Both the position numbers and the translations under genes were made by a program. The notes beneath the pieces are model-generated. The model saw only the letters and a program-made list of their open reading frames with translations, was not told the DNA's origin and did no database searches. Shown piece by piece: positions 53,414 through 62,287 of a stretch of 64,000 nt of DNA. How positions within the stretch are numbered: the stretch's first letter is position 1; each line of letters begins with the position of its first letter. The stretch is from Bacteroidota bacterium. Lineage in GTDB: Bacteria; Bacteroidota; Bacteroidia; B-17B0; Aurantibacillaceae. The stretch spans positions 161,616 to 225,615 of the forward strand of contig JAFDYI010000005.1 in NCBI GenBank assembly GCA_018267475.1. The letters run 5' to 3'.

Positions 53414-54562
53414 ATGCGTTTTATTTTATTATATGTTGTTGTTTTTTATGTTCGTGCTTTTTCGCAAGAGTACCAACAAATAAAAAATAGATTTGACGCC
53501 TACCTCAATTACCATCAAGGCTTAAACAACCGAGTAGAAATAACACAAGAAAAAATCACTTTATACGATAAAGATAAAAAACCGTTTGTGTTTTTAAAAA
53601 AAGAGTGGTCTTTGCTTGCAAAAAAAAACAATGAAAAAGGAAATCTCATAAAAATAATGATAGACCCTGGGCATATAGCGGGCACTATGGATATGGCACG
53701 GATAGAACAAAAATTTCTTCATTTTACCCGACAGGCATATCCTCATTTAAAGCGCGATAGTTTGGATATAGCCGAAGGAATACTAACTTTTCAAACAGCT
53801 TATATCCTAAAAAAAATGCTGGAAACAAAAGGCTTTGAAGTAGCCCTTACTCGGCAAAGCAACAGCACCTCGTTTGGCTGCACCTATCAAGAATGGATAG
53901 AAAAATACAAAAAGAAAGTGCTGGATAGTTTATTAAATAACAACCAAATAAGTTTGCAAAAACACAACATACTGATGAAAGAAAATGAACAAAAGTTTTT
54001 TATCCATTTTTTTAAAGAGTACGAACTAAAACAACGCGCGCTCATAATAAACAACTACAAGCCGGATATAACCATTATTATTCACTACAATGTAGATGAA
54101 AAAAATACAGACTGGAAAAAACCCAGCGATAAAAATTTTTGCATGACCTTTGTGCCCGGCTGCATTACACCCGAAAACCTTGCTACAGAGGCCGACAGAA
54201 CCAATTTTATACGCCTGCTGCTGAGCAATCATATAGACGAAAGCCAAAGACTATCCTATTTGGTAGTACAAGAGTTATCAAAACAATTAAACCTGCCTAT
54301 TGCAAAAAAAACAGACGCTACCTACCTATCAGAGCACTGTGTGCCCACACCCAATAAAGGCGTATATGCCCGCAACTTGGCCTTATGCCGAATGGTGCAA
54401 AGTCCCTTGGTATATGCAGAGTGCTTATATCAAGACAATGAAAGCGAATGCTACCCACTTAGTCAAAATAACGACACCGCGTACGGCATTAAAACAAATC
54501 AACGCGTGCAACTGGTCGCACGGGCTTTTTTCAATGCGGTTATGCAATTTTACAACCAATAG
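53414..54562 (+). CDS. N-acetylmuramoyl-L-alanine amidase-like protein
   Basis: 382-residue exported protein (start ATG 53414; signal 1-18 ending RAFS). It resembles zinc-dependent Amidase_3 enzymes that split the peptide from N-acetylmuramic acid: KIMIDPGHIAG (first zinc His), AEGILTFQTAYILKKMLETKGFEVALTRQ, a second His in TIIIHYNVDE (usual SIHAN form), KGVYARNLALC, and the catalytic Glu in LVYAECLYQDNESE. It has a long insertion (about 155-215). Motifs are divergent, so substrate specificity is less certain than the fold. An in-frame ATG at 53354 would spoil the signal peptide. Confidence 0.75.
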   Translation: MRFILLYVVVFYVRAFSQEYQQIKNRFDAYLNYHQGLNNRVEITQEKITLYDKDKKPFVFLKKEWSLLAKKNNEKGNLIKIMIDPGHIAGTMDMARIEQKFLHFTRQAYPHLKRDSLDIAEGILTFQTAYILKKMLETKGFEVALTRQSNSTSFGCTYQEWIEKYKKKVLDSLLNNNQISLQKHNILMKENEQKFFIHFFKEYELKQRALIINNYKPDITIIIHYNVDEKNTDWKKPSDKNFCMTFVPGCITPENLATEADRTNFIRLLLSNHIDESQRLSYLVVQELSKQLNLPIAKKTDATYLSEHCVPTPNKGVYARNLALCRMVQSPLVYAECLYQDNESECYPLSQNNDTAYGIKTNQRVQLVARAFFNAVMQFYNQ

Positions 54563-54626
54563 CACCGTTATTTTTATGATTTTATAGCTGTTTTTCAGCA
54601 TGTTAGCCTTATTTAGGTTTTTTAAC

Positions 54627-54654
54627 AAAATTATTATGCGTGCATAATAATTTT
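54627..54654. promoter_or_regulatory. 28-bp palindromic operator at the marR promoter
   Basis: Perfect inverted repeat, arms AAAATTATTATGC and GCATAATAATTTT separated by GT. It fills the -33 to -7 spacer immediately 5' of the -7 box, so MarR-type repressor binding here would block RNA polymerase. Confidence 0.75.
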
Positions 54655-54658
54655 TATA

Positions 54659-54666
54659 TACATTTG
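54659..54666 (+). promoter_or_regulatory. -7 box of the marR-fad operon
   Basis: TACATTTG, perfect TAnnTTTG, 9 nt before ATG 54676 and 4 nt after the palindrome. Confidence 0.6.
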
Positions 54667-54675
54667 TGTTGGCTT

Positions 54676-55125
54676 ATGACAAAAAAACACACCGAAACAA
54701 TAGATTCTAAATTAAAAACAGCTTGGCAAACAGTTAGTCGTATGTATAATAACGAAGCTATTTTGCACGACGCCACCATTGCCATCGCTCACTTTTTATT
54801 GAACGTAGATAGCCACGAAGGCTCTTTTGCTTCTGACATTGCACCGGCCTTGGGTATGGAAAGCACTTCCTTATCGCGCATTATATCTTCTTTAGAAGAG
54901 AAAAAAATAATTATCAGAAAAAACGACAAAACAGATAAACGAAAAATTTTAATTACCCTTACCAAAAAAGGAAAAGAACAAAAAGAATTAGCTAAAAACA
55001 TTGTGCGCAATTTCAACCAGCTAGCCGAAATAAAGCTAGGTAAGCAACGAGTAGAAGATTTTTTTTCCACTATTGACGAAATTGTGTCCATAGCCGAAGA
55101 ACGAACCAAACAATTAAAAAAATAA
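54676..55125 (+). CDS. MarR family transcriptional regulator
   Basis: 149-residue winged-helix regulator (start ATG 54676; a GTG at 54640 lies inside the operator). Core: LNVDSHEGSFASDIAPALGMESTSLSRIISSLEEKKIIIRK (HTH) and the wing DKTDKRKILITLTKKGKEQ. It is the first gene of the beta-oxidation operon, 5 nt before the 3-hydroxyacyl-CoA dehydrogenase, and has a 28-bp palindrome in its promoter. Expected to autoregulate and control fatty-acid use, probably responding to an acyl-CoA; the ligand is inference. Confidence 0.92.
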   Translation: MTKKHTETIDSKLKTAWQTVSRMYNNEAILHDATIAIAHFLLNVDSHEGSFASDIAPALGMESTSLSRIISSLEEKKIIIRKNDKTDKRKILITLTKKGKEQKELAKNIVRNFNQLAEIKLGKQRVEDFFSTIDEIVSIAEERTKQLKK

Positions 55126-55130
55126 ATACA

Positions 55131-57539
55131 ATGAGCGCAAAAATAATTATTCAAAAAGTAGCCGTACTTGGCTCTGGTGTTATGGGCAGTCGCATAGCCT
55201 GTCATTTTGCCAATATAGGCTGCGAAGTACTTTTGTTGGATATCGTTCCTAAAGAACCAAATGATTCCGAGAAAGCAAAAAAACTTACGCTTGAAAGCAA
55301 GCAGGTACGAAACAGAATAGCTACCGATGCCTTAGCGTTTGCACTGAAATCAAACCCATCACCTATCTATAAAAAAGCATTTGCGTCAAGAATTAGCATC
55401 GGAAATTTTGATGACGATATGAAAAAAATCACCAACTGCGATTGGGTAATTGAAGTAGTTATTGAAAATTTAGACATCAAGAAAAAAGTTTTTGAAAACG
55501 TAGAAAAATTTCGCAAACCCGGAACACTTATTACCTCCAACACCTCCGGCATCCCTATTCATCTAATGACCGAGGGGCGTAGCGATGATTTTAAAGCCCA
55601 TTTTTGCGGCACGCACTTTTTTAACCCTCCGCGCTATTTAAAATTATTAGAAATTATTCCAACGCCACACACCAACAAAGAAGTAGTTGATTTTTTAATC
55701 CATTACGGTGAAAAGTATTTAGGCAAAACTACCGTGCTCTGCAAAGATACCCCTGCCTTTATTGCCAACCGCGTAGGCGTATTTGGTATTATGGCACTGC
55801 TGCACATCGTAGAAAAAATGGGTTTAACCGTTGAAGAGGTTGACAAACTAACAGGCCCTGTTCTTGGTCGCCCAAAATCAGCCACCTTCCGCACGGGCGA
55901 TGTGGTAGGCCTCGACACGCTTGTATTAGTTGCTAACGGGTTGAAACAAAACTGCCCGCAAGATGAAGCAAAAGATTTGTTTGTGCTGCCGGAGTATTTG
56001 AAAAAAATGGTAGAAAACAAATGGCTGGGAGATAAAACCGGACAAGGATTTTACAAAAAAGTAAAAAACAAAGAAGGAAAATCAGAAATACAAGCACTGG
56101 ACCTAAAAACACTTGAATACAAACCATCACAAAAAGTAAAATTTGCAACGCTTGAATTAACCAAACCCATCGACAACTTAAAAGAACGCGTTAAAGTTTT
56201 GGTTGCCGGAAAAGACAAAGCCGGCGATTTTTACCGCGCCACCTTTGCTGCGCTGTTTCAATATGTTTCCAACCGTATTCCCGAAATTTCAGACGAATTG
56301 TATCGTATTGATGATGCGCTGAAAGCAGGATTTGGATGGGATTTGGGGCCTTTTGAATATTGGGACGCCATAGGAGCGAAAGAAGCGGTAGCCCTCATGG
56401 AAAAAGAAAACACCAAACCGGCAGCTTGGGTTGTTGAAATGTTGCAAAATAACACTTCGTTCTACAAAATTGAAAATGGAGTAAAAAAATACTACGACAT
56501 TCCTTCTAAATCATACAAAATAATTCCGGGCACCGAAGAGTTTATTTCGCTTGACAATATCCGTTCCACCAAAACTATTTGGAAAAACAGCGGTGTAACG
56601 ATTACCGACCTAGGCGATGGAATTATTAACGCCGAGTTTCATACCAAAATGAACACCATTGGCGGCGAAGTACTGCAAGGCCTAATGAAAGCCGTAGATA
56701 TAGCAGAAAAAGACTATAAAGGATTAGTCATTAGCAACGAAGGGGCTAACTTTTCAGCAGGCGCAAACGTAGGTATGATATACATGATGGCCGTTGACCA
56801 AAATTGGGACGAGTTGAACTTTGCAGTTAAAGCATTTCAAAGCGCTACTATGCGCTTGCGTTATTCCTCCATTCCGGTAGTAGCAGCGCCCCACAACCTA
56901 ACACTAGGCGGTGGTTGCGAAATTTGTTTGCACGTTGATAAAGTAGTAGCTCATGCCGAAACCTATATAGGCTTAGTAGAGTTTGGCGTGGGCCTGATTC
57001 CCGGCGGAGGAGGCACTAAAGAATTTGCTTTGCGCCTAAGCGACTCCTTACATGAAGGCGATACTGAAATGAATGCCTTTCGCGATAAGTTTTTAACTAT
57101 TGGTCAAGCTAAAGTAGCTACTTCGGCCTATGAAGCCTTTGACATGGGCATTTTAGTAAAAGGCAGAGATAAGGTGGTGGTATCTCGTGTACGACAACTA
57201 GCCGAAGCCAAAGAAGAATGTTTGCAAATGGCTCATGCCGGCTACACCAAACCAACCCCACGAAACGATATTCGTGTGCTGGGCAATACAGCGCTTGGCT
57301 TGGTGTATGTAGGGGCCGACTCCATGAAAAGCGGAAACTACATCAGCGAGCACGACCAAAAAATTTCTCAAAAATTAGGATATGTTTTAGCCGGAGGAAA
57401 TTTATCGCAACCCACAACCGTATCCGAACAATATCTGTTGGATTTAGAGCGAGAAACCTTTGTGCAACTTTGTGCAGAAAGAAAAACATTAGAGCGCATA
57501 CACAGCATTATTAATGGAGGAAAAATTCTTCGCAATTAG
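55131..57539 (+). CDS. 3-hydroxyacyl-CoA dehydrogenase / enoyl-CoA hydratase fusion
   Basis: 802-residue bifunctional beta-oxidation enzyme. The NAD-binding domain comes first (KVAVLGSGVMGSRIACHFAN, residues 9-28), then HFFNPPRYLKLLEIIPT with the catalytic His, 3HCDH C-terminal domains to about 450, and a crotonase domain last (about 480-700; NFSAGANVGM, LGGGCEICLHVDK about 590-602, GLVEFGVGLIPGGGGTKEF with both catalytic Glu). Order is reversed relative to E. coli FadB/FadJ, as in other Bacteroidota members of this family. The stop codon lies within the left inverted repeat of the inserted cassette. Confidence 0.95.
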   Translation: MSAKIIIQKVAVLGSGVMGSRIACHFANIGCEVLLLDIVPKEPNDSEKAKKLTLESKQVRNRIATDALAFALKSNPSPIYKKAFASRISIGNFDDDMKKITNCDWVIEVVIENLDIKKKVFENVEKFRKPGTLITSNTSGIPIHLMTEGRSDDFKAHFCGTHFFNPPRYLKLLEIIPTPHTNKEVVDFLIHYGEKYLGKTTVLCKDTPAFIANRVGVFGIMALLHIVEKMGLTVEEVDKLTGPVLGRPKSATFRTGDVVGLDTLVLVANGLKQNCPQDEAKDLFVLPEYLKKMVENKWLGDKTGQGFYKKVKNKEGKSEIQALDLKTLEYKPSQKVKFATLELTKPIDNLKERVKVLVAGKDKAGDFYRATFAALFQYVSNRIPEISDELYRIDDALKAGFGWDLGPFEYWDAIGAKEAVALMEKENTKPAAWVVEMLQNNTSFYKIENGVKKYYDIPSKSYKIIPGTEEFISLDNIRSTKTIWKNSGVTITDLGDGIINAEFHTKMNTIGGEVLQGLMKAVDIAEKDYKGLVISNEGANFSAGANVGMIYMMAVDQNWDELNFAVKAFQSATMRLRYSSIPVVAAPHNLTLGGGCEICLHVDKVVAHAETYIGLVEFGVGLIPGGGGTKEFALRLSDSLHEGDTEMNAFRDKFLTIGQAKVATSAYEAFDMGILVKGRDKVVVSRVRQLAEAKEECLQMAHAGYTKPTPRNDIRVLGNTALGLVYVGADSMKSGNYISEHDQKISQKLGYVLAGGNLSQPTTVSEQYLLDLERETFVQLCAERKTLERIHSIINGGKILRN

Positions 57540-57985
57540 TATTGAGTAGTGAGATTTGAGTATTGAGAAAATTGGCACAAAATGCACAACATAAAAGAAC
57601 TTAAAATATGGAATAAAGCAATGGAACTTGCAGTTGAAATATATAAGGCTACTGAGAAATTTCCGAAGGAAGAAACCTATGGTTTGACTTTGCAAATAAG
57701 AAGAACTGCTATTTCAATTCCTTCAAATATTTCTGAAAGAGCCGGAAGAAATTCTAAAAATGAATTCAGACCCTTTTCATCTATTGCTAATGGACCTTCT
57801 TATAAGTTGCAATCTCAGTTTGTTCTCTCAAACCGATTCAATTTATTAACAGACGAGACAACAGAAATTTTATCGACTAAAATCGATGAGATTCAAAAAA
57901 TGAATTATAGTTTTTAAAAATCATTAAATAATTAACCAGATGAAGTATGAGCAATCTCAAATATCAATACTAACATCTCAAATCT
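57536..57985. mobile_element. Candidate four-helix-bundle (S23/IVP) insertion cassette bounded by inverted repeats
   Basis: Left end 57536-57566 and right end 57955-57985 contain the same short words in opposite orientation: TTAGTATTGA (57536-57545) versus TCAATACTAA (57964-57973), and AGATTTGAG (57552-57560) versus CTCAAATCT (57977-57985). A second CTCAAAT is at 57956. These frame the four-helix-bundle gene between the fadJ-like stop and the thiolase start. No transposase is present. Composition inside is more AT-rich than in the flanking fad genes. Mobility is inferred. Confidence 0.45.
57582..57917 (+). CDS. Four-helix bundle protein (23S rRNA intervening-sequence type), possibly degenerate
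   Basis: 111-residue protein of the S23/IVP four-helix-bundle family, known from 23S rRNA intervening sequences and as relatives of the Avd protein of diversity-generating retroelements. It has the family start KELKIWNKAMELAVEIYK and TYGLTLQIRRTAISIPSNI. Several usually conserved positions differ: SERAGR instead of SEGAGR, FSSIANGPSYKLQSQ instead of the FLSIA-GSSYELETQ type, and the C-terminus is short. It may be decaying. Biochemical function is unknown; no reverse transcriptase is nearby. Confidence 0.8.
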   Translation: MHNIKELKIWNKAMELAVEIYKATEKFPKEETYGLTLQIRRTAISIPSNISERAGRNSKNEFRPFSSIANGPSYKLQSQFVLSNRFNLLTDETTEILSTKIDEIQKMNYSF

Positions 57986-57992
57986 AATAAAC

Positions 57993-59168
57993 ATGAATGC
58001 ATATATAGTAGCCGGCTTTAGAAGCGCCGTAGGAAAAGCGAACCGAGGTGGATTTCGTTTTACACGCCCCGACGATTTAGCGGTGGAAGTGATACAACAC
58101 CTGTTGGCTTCCGTTCCCAATGTGGATAAAGAACGTATTGACGATCTACTGGTAGGTAACGCCATGCCCGAGGCAGAGCAAGGACTCAACGTAGCTCGTT
58201 TAATTTCACTTATGGCCTTGGGTACCGATAAAGTTTCGGGGGCAACCATAAACCGTTATTGTGCTTCGGGTTTAGAAACCATTGCTATCGCCTCTGCAAA
58301 AATTCATGCGGGCATAGCCGATTGCATTATTGCAGGCGGTACTGAAAGCATGAGCCTGATCCCTATGGGTGGCTGGCGCGTAGTACCAAACCCTAAAGTA
58401 GCTAAGGAACATGCCGATTGGTATTGGAATATGGGCTTAACAGCCGAAGCGGTAGCCAAAGAGTTTAACGTATCGCGTGAAGACCAAGATGCGTTTAGCT
58501 ACCACTCGCATCAAAAAGCTATTGCAGCCATGAAAGCAGGAAAGTTTAAAGAAGAGATTGTTCCTATAAAAATATCTGAAACCTATTTAGATGAAAATCA
58601 AAAACGAAAAACACGCGATTTTGTAGTAGCAGAAGATGAAGGCCCTCGCGCCGACACCTCTATTGAAGCGCTTGCAAAACTAAAACCCGTTTTTGCCGAT
58701 GGCGGAAGCGTAACCGCCGGAAATTCATCGCAAACCAGCGATGGCGCCGCCTTTGTGATGGTATGCAGCGAAAAATTTATGAAAGAGCATAACTTAAAAC
58801 CCATCGCACGTTTAGTATCTCATGCGGTAGCCGGTGTGCCTCCACGCATTATGGGCATTGGGCCCATCGCCGCTATTCCTAAAGCTGTGGAAAAAGCCGG
58901 TCTGAAAATAAACGACATTGATTTATTTGAATTGAACGAAGCATTTGCTTCTCAATCATTAGCCGTTGTACGAAAATTAGAAATAAATCCCGATAAAGTG
59001 AACGTAAACGGGGGCGCTATTTCCCTTGGGCACCCACTTGGCTGTAGCGGCGCAAAACTATCAGTACAAATGTTTAATGAATTACGAAGACAAAACAAAA
59101 AATACGGTGTAGTAACCATGTGTATTGGCACCGGTCATGGCGCTGCAGGTGTATTTGAGTTGTTATAG
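57993..59168 (+). CDS. fadA: Acetyl-CoA C-acyltransferase (thiolase)
   Basis: 391-residue thiolase, cleaving 3-ketoacyl-CoA to acetyl-CoA in beta-oxidation. Nucleophile Cys90 in INRYCASGLETI, the GGTESMSLIPMGG loop, ELNEAFASQSLAV, base His in GGAISLGHPLGCSGA, and second Cys in CIGTGHGAAGVFELL. Pairs with the upstream multifunctional protein. It likely depends on the marR promoter, with the four-helix cassette lying between. Confidence 0.95.
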   Translation: MNAYIVAGFRSAVGKANRGGFRFTRPDDLAVEVIQHLLASVPNVDKERIDDLLVGNAMPEAEQGLNVARLISLMALGTDKVSGATINRYCASGLETIAIASAKIHAGIADCIIAGGTESMSLIPMGGWRVVPNPKVAKEHADWYWNMGLTAEAVAKEFNVSREDQDAFSYHSHQKAIAAMKAGKFKEEIVPIKISETYLDENQKRKTRDFVVAEDEGPRADTSIEALAKLKPVFADGGSVTAGNSSQTSDGAAFVMVCSEKFMKEHNLKPIARLVSHAVAGVPPRIMGIGPIAAIPKAVEKAGLKINDIDLFELNEAFASQSLAVVRKLEINPDKVNVNGGAISLGHPLGCSGAKLSVQMFNELRRQNKKYGVVTMCIGTGHGAAGVFELL

Positions 59169-59185
59169 CAAACGCTGGAAAAGTA

Positions 59186-59962
59186 ATGGAAGTAGAAACA
59201 AAAATAAAACTTAACGAAATAGCTGTTAAAAAAAATGAGTTCTATCCCAATAGACCTACCATCATTTTTTTACACGATTCGTTGGGGTGTATTGATTTAT
59301 GGCGAGATTTTCCTCAAAAAATGAGTGATATAACAAAATGCAATGTGCTTGTTTACGACCGACAAGGCTATGGAAAGTCCTGCCCATTTTCCTATTCCAA
59401 ACGAGACAACTACTATATGGAACAAGAAGCCGACATCTTGAATGAATTGTTAGATTATTGGAACATAAACAATGCCATACTTTTTGGGCATAGTGATGGC
59501 GGATCAATTGCTTTGATTGCTGCAGGAAAATTTCCCAAAAAAATTACCGGTATTATTACTGAAGGGGCACATGTTTTTGTGGAGGACATAACTATTCAAG
59601 GAATAAAAAAAGCCATAGCCCAGTATAAAACAACTGATTTAAAAACTAAGTTAGAAAAATATCATGGGAGCAAAACAGAAGATCTGTTTTTTGCATGGAC
59701 TGATACTTGGACAACAAATGAATTTAAAACATGGAACATAGAAAATTTCTTGCCATTCATCCAATGTCCTTCTTTAATTATTCAAGGTAAAGATGACGAA
59801 TATGGAACGTTAAATCAAGTAGAAAAAATAACAAAACAAGTCAGGGGAAAATCTTTCGCTTTAACTATTCCTAATGTCAAACATACACCGCACAAAGAAA
59901 CCGAAGAGTTCATTTTAGAAAAAGCAAGCACGTTTATTAAGGAATTGGAAAATAAAATATGA
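59186..59962 (+). CDS. Alpha/beta hydrolase
   Basis: 258-residue alpha/beta hydrolase. IIFLHDSLG (oxyanion region), YDRQGYGKS, nucleophile elbow GHSDGGS (Ser about residue 107), acid Asp candidate in IIQGKDDEYG, and base His in NVKHTPHKETEEF. Located between fadA and the DinB gene within the beta-oxidation operon (18-nt gap, then 4-nt overlap). It might act as a thioesterase/esterase, but substrate is unknown. Codon use is more AT-rich than in the fad genes. Confidence 0.85.
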   Translation: MEVETKIKLNEIAVKKNEFYPNRPTIIFLHDSLGCIDLWRDFPQKMSDITKCNVLVYDRQGYGKSCPFSYSKRDNYYMEQEADILNELLDYWNINNAILFGHSDGGSIALIAAGKFPKKITGIITEGAHVFVEDITIQGIKKAIAQYKTTDLKTKLEKYHGSKTEDLFFAWTDTWTTNEFKTWNIENFLPFIQCPSLIIQGKDDEYGTLNQVEKITKQVRGKSFALTIPNVKHTPHKETEEFILEKASTFIKELENKI

Positions 59963-60486
59963 CAAAATCCATTTTAATAGAGGCCTTTTGTGAAAAGCAC
60001 AAAGAATTTTCAGCATACATCAATTCGTTGAGTGATGCTGATTTTGTATTTGCTGCTAAAGATAAGTGGTCGGCGGGGCAGCAATTAGAGCACGTCTATT
60101 TATGCGTAGTACCTCTTACAAAAGCCTTAGCATCTAAAGAGTATATAGAACAAAAATTTGGAAAAATAAACCGCCCCATCTGGAGTTATGAAGAAATAGT
60201 AATTCGCTACACCAACGCTTTAAAAAATGGAGGAAAAGCCCCGGAACGTTTTGTTCCTTCAACAGTAGCCTTGGGTAAAAAGGCGGAGCTAACAGATGCT
60301 TTAAACGAAACTTTGAAAACCATTTCGCATCACTGGGAAACGTTTTCAGAAGAAGACCTTGATACCCTGGTGCTGCCACACCCTTTGCTTGGCAACATGA
60401 CAATCAGAGAGTTTTTTTATTTAATGGCCGACCATGCCACGCATCACATGAACCAAACTAAGAAAAACATAAACACACCCTCATAA
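59959..60486 (+). CDS. DinB-family protein
   Basis: 175-residue four-helix DinB/YfiT-like metal-binding protein. The putative metal-ligand histidines are in SAGQQLEHVYLC (about residue 41) and MADHATHHMNQTK (about 155-165). Members often are thiol-dependent transferases (bacillithiol, mycothiol or glutathione), but many have no known role. ATG overlaps the alpha/beta hydrolase stop by 4 nt, so the two are translationally coupled. No relation to E. coli DinB polymerase. Confidence 0.85.
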   Translation: MTKSILIEAFCEKHKEFSAYINSLSDADFVFAAKDKWSAGQQLEHVYLCVVPLTKALASKEYIEQKFGKINRPIWSYEEIVIRYTNALKNGGKAPERFVPSTVALGKKAELTDALNETLKTISHHWETFSEEDLDTLVLPHPLLGNMTIREFFYLMADHATHHMNQTKKNINTPS

Positions 60487-60511
60487 AATAACTTTTAAAC
60501 AATAAAAAATC

Positions 60512-62284
60512 ATGAAAACAAAAGGCGGAGAATTTATTATTAAAGAAACCAACGCACAAGACATTTTTATTCCGGAACAATGGAGCGAAGAGCAATTGAT
60601 GATGAAAAAAACCTGCGAAGATTTTGTAGCTCAAGAGGTATGGCCTCACTTAGACAGGATTGACAATCAAGAAGCGGGTTTAGTGCCCTCTATCTTAGAA
60701 AAAGCAGGAGGTCTGGGTATTTTAGGTATTTCCATTCCTGAAAATCTAGGCGGCTTGGGTTTTGATTTTGTTACCTCTATGCTTACTACCGAAGTGATTG
60801 GCGGAGCCCACTCCGTAGCGGTGTCGCTATCTGCTCATACCGGCATTGGCACACTTCCTATTTTGTACTATGGCAATGAGGAACAAAAGAAAAAATACAT
60901 TCCAAAGTTAGCCACCGGCGAATGGAAAGCTTGCTATTGCTTAACCGAACCGGGCAGCGGCTCTGATGCCAACAGCGGAAAAACCCATGCTAAACTCTCT
61001 GCCAATGGAAAACATTATATCCTTAACGGACAAAAAATGTGGATTACCAACGGCGGTTTTGCCGATGTGTTTACCGTATTTGCTAAAATAGACGATGACA
61101 AAAACCTGTCTGCTTTTATTGTAGAAAAATCGTTTGGCGGTATTTCTCTAAACCCGGAAGAGCATAAGATGGGCATTAAAGGAAGCTCTACACGACAAGT
61201 ATTTTTTAATGATTGCAAAGTACCGGTAGAAAACCTGTTATCAACACGCGAAAATGGTTTTAAAATTGCTGTCAATATATTAAACATTGGTCGTGCCAAA
61301 TTAGCCGGAGCAGCCATAGGTGCCTCTAAACAAGTAGCCACTAAAGCCATACAATATGCCAACGAACGCAACCAGTTTGGCCGCCCTATCTCAAAATACG
61401 GAGCCATTCGATACAAATTAGCCGAGCAGGCCATACGCACATACGCTTCGGAAAGCGCTACCTACCGCGCGGCACAAAACATAGAAGATGCCATACATGA
61501 GCTAATACAAGGCGGTATGGACGAGGCTAAAGCCAAGCTAAAAGGCATTGAGCAGTTTGCCGTTGAGTGCGCCATCTTAAAAGTACACGGCTCGGAAGTA
61601 TTGGATTACGTAGCCGACGAAGGGGTGCAAGTATATGGTGGAATGGGGTACAGCGCCGAAGCCCCTATGGATAGAGCCTATCGCGATGCACGCATCAACC
61701 GCATATTTGAAGGCACAAACGAGATAAACCGCATGCTTATTGTAGATATGATTTTGAAACGTGCCATGAAAGGCGAACTTGATTTGATGGGACCTGCACA
61801 AGCCGTAGCAGCCGAATTAGTTGGCATTCCGGAAATGGCCGAACCCGATGATACGCTGTTTGCCTACGAAAAAAATGCAATAAAAAACTATAAAAAAGCC
61901 GTACTTATGGTAGCCGGCGCAGCCGTTCAAAAACTAATGACCACCTTAGGTAAAGAACAAGAAATTTTAATGAATATAGCCGATATGGCCATAGAAACTT
62001 ATGTATCGGAATCTGTTTTATTACGCACCGAAAAACTAGTGAGTATGCGCAACGAAAGCGAATGTCAAGAGCAGCTGGCTATGATGCGCGTATATGTAAA
62101 TGATGCTTGCGATAAAATTTACCTATATGGAAAAGAAGCGCTGAACAGTTTTGCTGAAGGCGATGAACTGCGTATGATGTTAATGGGACTAAAACGCTTT
62201 ACTAAACAAGAACCCTTTAACCCGAAGGCAGCCCGCCAACAAGTAGCCGAAAAACTAATTACTGAAAACAAATACTGTTTTTAG
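60512..62284 (+). CDS. Acyl-CoA dehydrogenase
   Basis: 590-residue acyl-CoA dehydrogenase, longer than short-chain types and like very-long-chain or Bacteroidota FadE-like enzymes. FAD/substrate segments: CYCLTEPGSGSDANS, MWITNGGFAD, GIKGSSTRQVFFNDCKVP, RNQFGRPIS, the Q-V-Y-GGMGYS sequence, and the catalytic Glu region RIFEGTNEINRM (about residue 400). A C-terminal helical extension (about 430-590) follows. It is the last gene of the marR operon and is followed by a modest hairpin. Confidence 0.94.
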   Translation: MKTKGGEFIIKETNAQDIFIPEQWSEEQLMMKKTCEDFVAQEVWPHLDRIDNQEAGLVPSILEKAGGLGILGISIPENLGGLGFDFVTSMLTTEVIGGAHSVAVSLSAHTGIGTLPILYYGNEEQKKKYIPKLATGEWKACYCLTEPGSGSDANSGKTHAKLSANGKHYILNGQKMWITNGGFADVFTVFAKIDDDKNLSAFIVEKSFGGISLNPEEHKMGIKGSSTRQVFFNDCKVPVENLLSTRENGFKIAVNILNIGRAKLAGAAIGASKQVATKAIQYANERNQFGRPISKYGAIRYKLAEQAIRTYASESATYRAAQNIEDAIHELIQGGMDEAKAKLKGIEQFAVECAILKVHGSEVLDYVADEGVQVYGGMGYSAEAPMDRAYRDARINRIFEGTNEINRMLIVDMILKRAMKGELDLMGPAQAVAAELVGIPEMAEPDDTLFAYEKNAIKNYKKAVLMVAGAAVQKLMTTLGKEQEILMNIADMAIETYVSESVLLRTEKLVSMRNESECQEQLAMMRVYVNDACDKIYLYGKEALNSFAEGDELRMMLMGLKRFTKQEPFNPKAARQQVAEKLITENKYCF

Positions 62285-62287
62285 CTT

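Noticed and set aside
57582..57917. Diversity-generating retroelement (Avd-like four-helix bundle)
   Set aside because: No reverse transcriptase, template repeat or variable repeat is visible near it.
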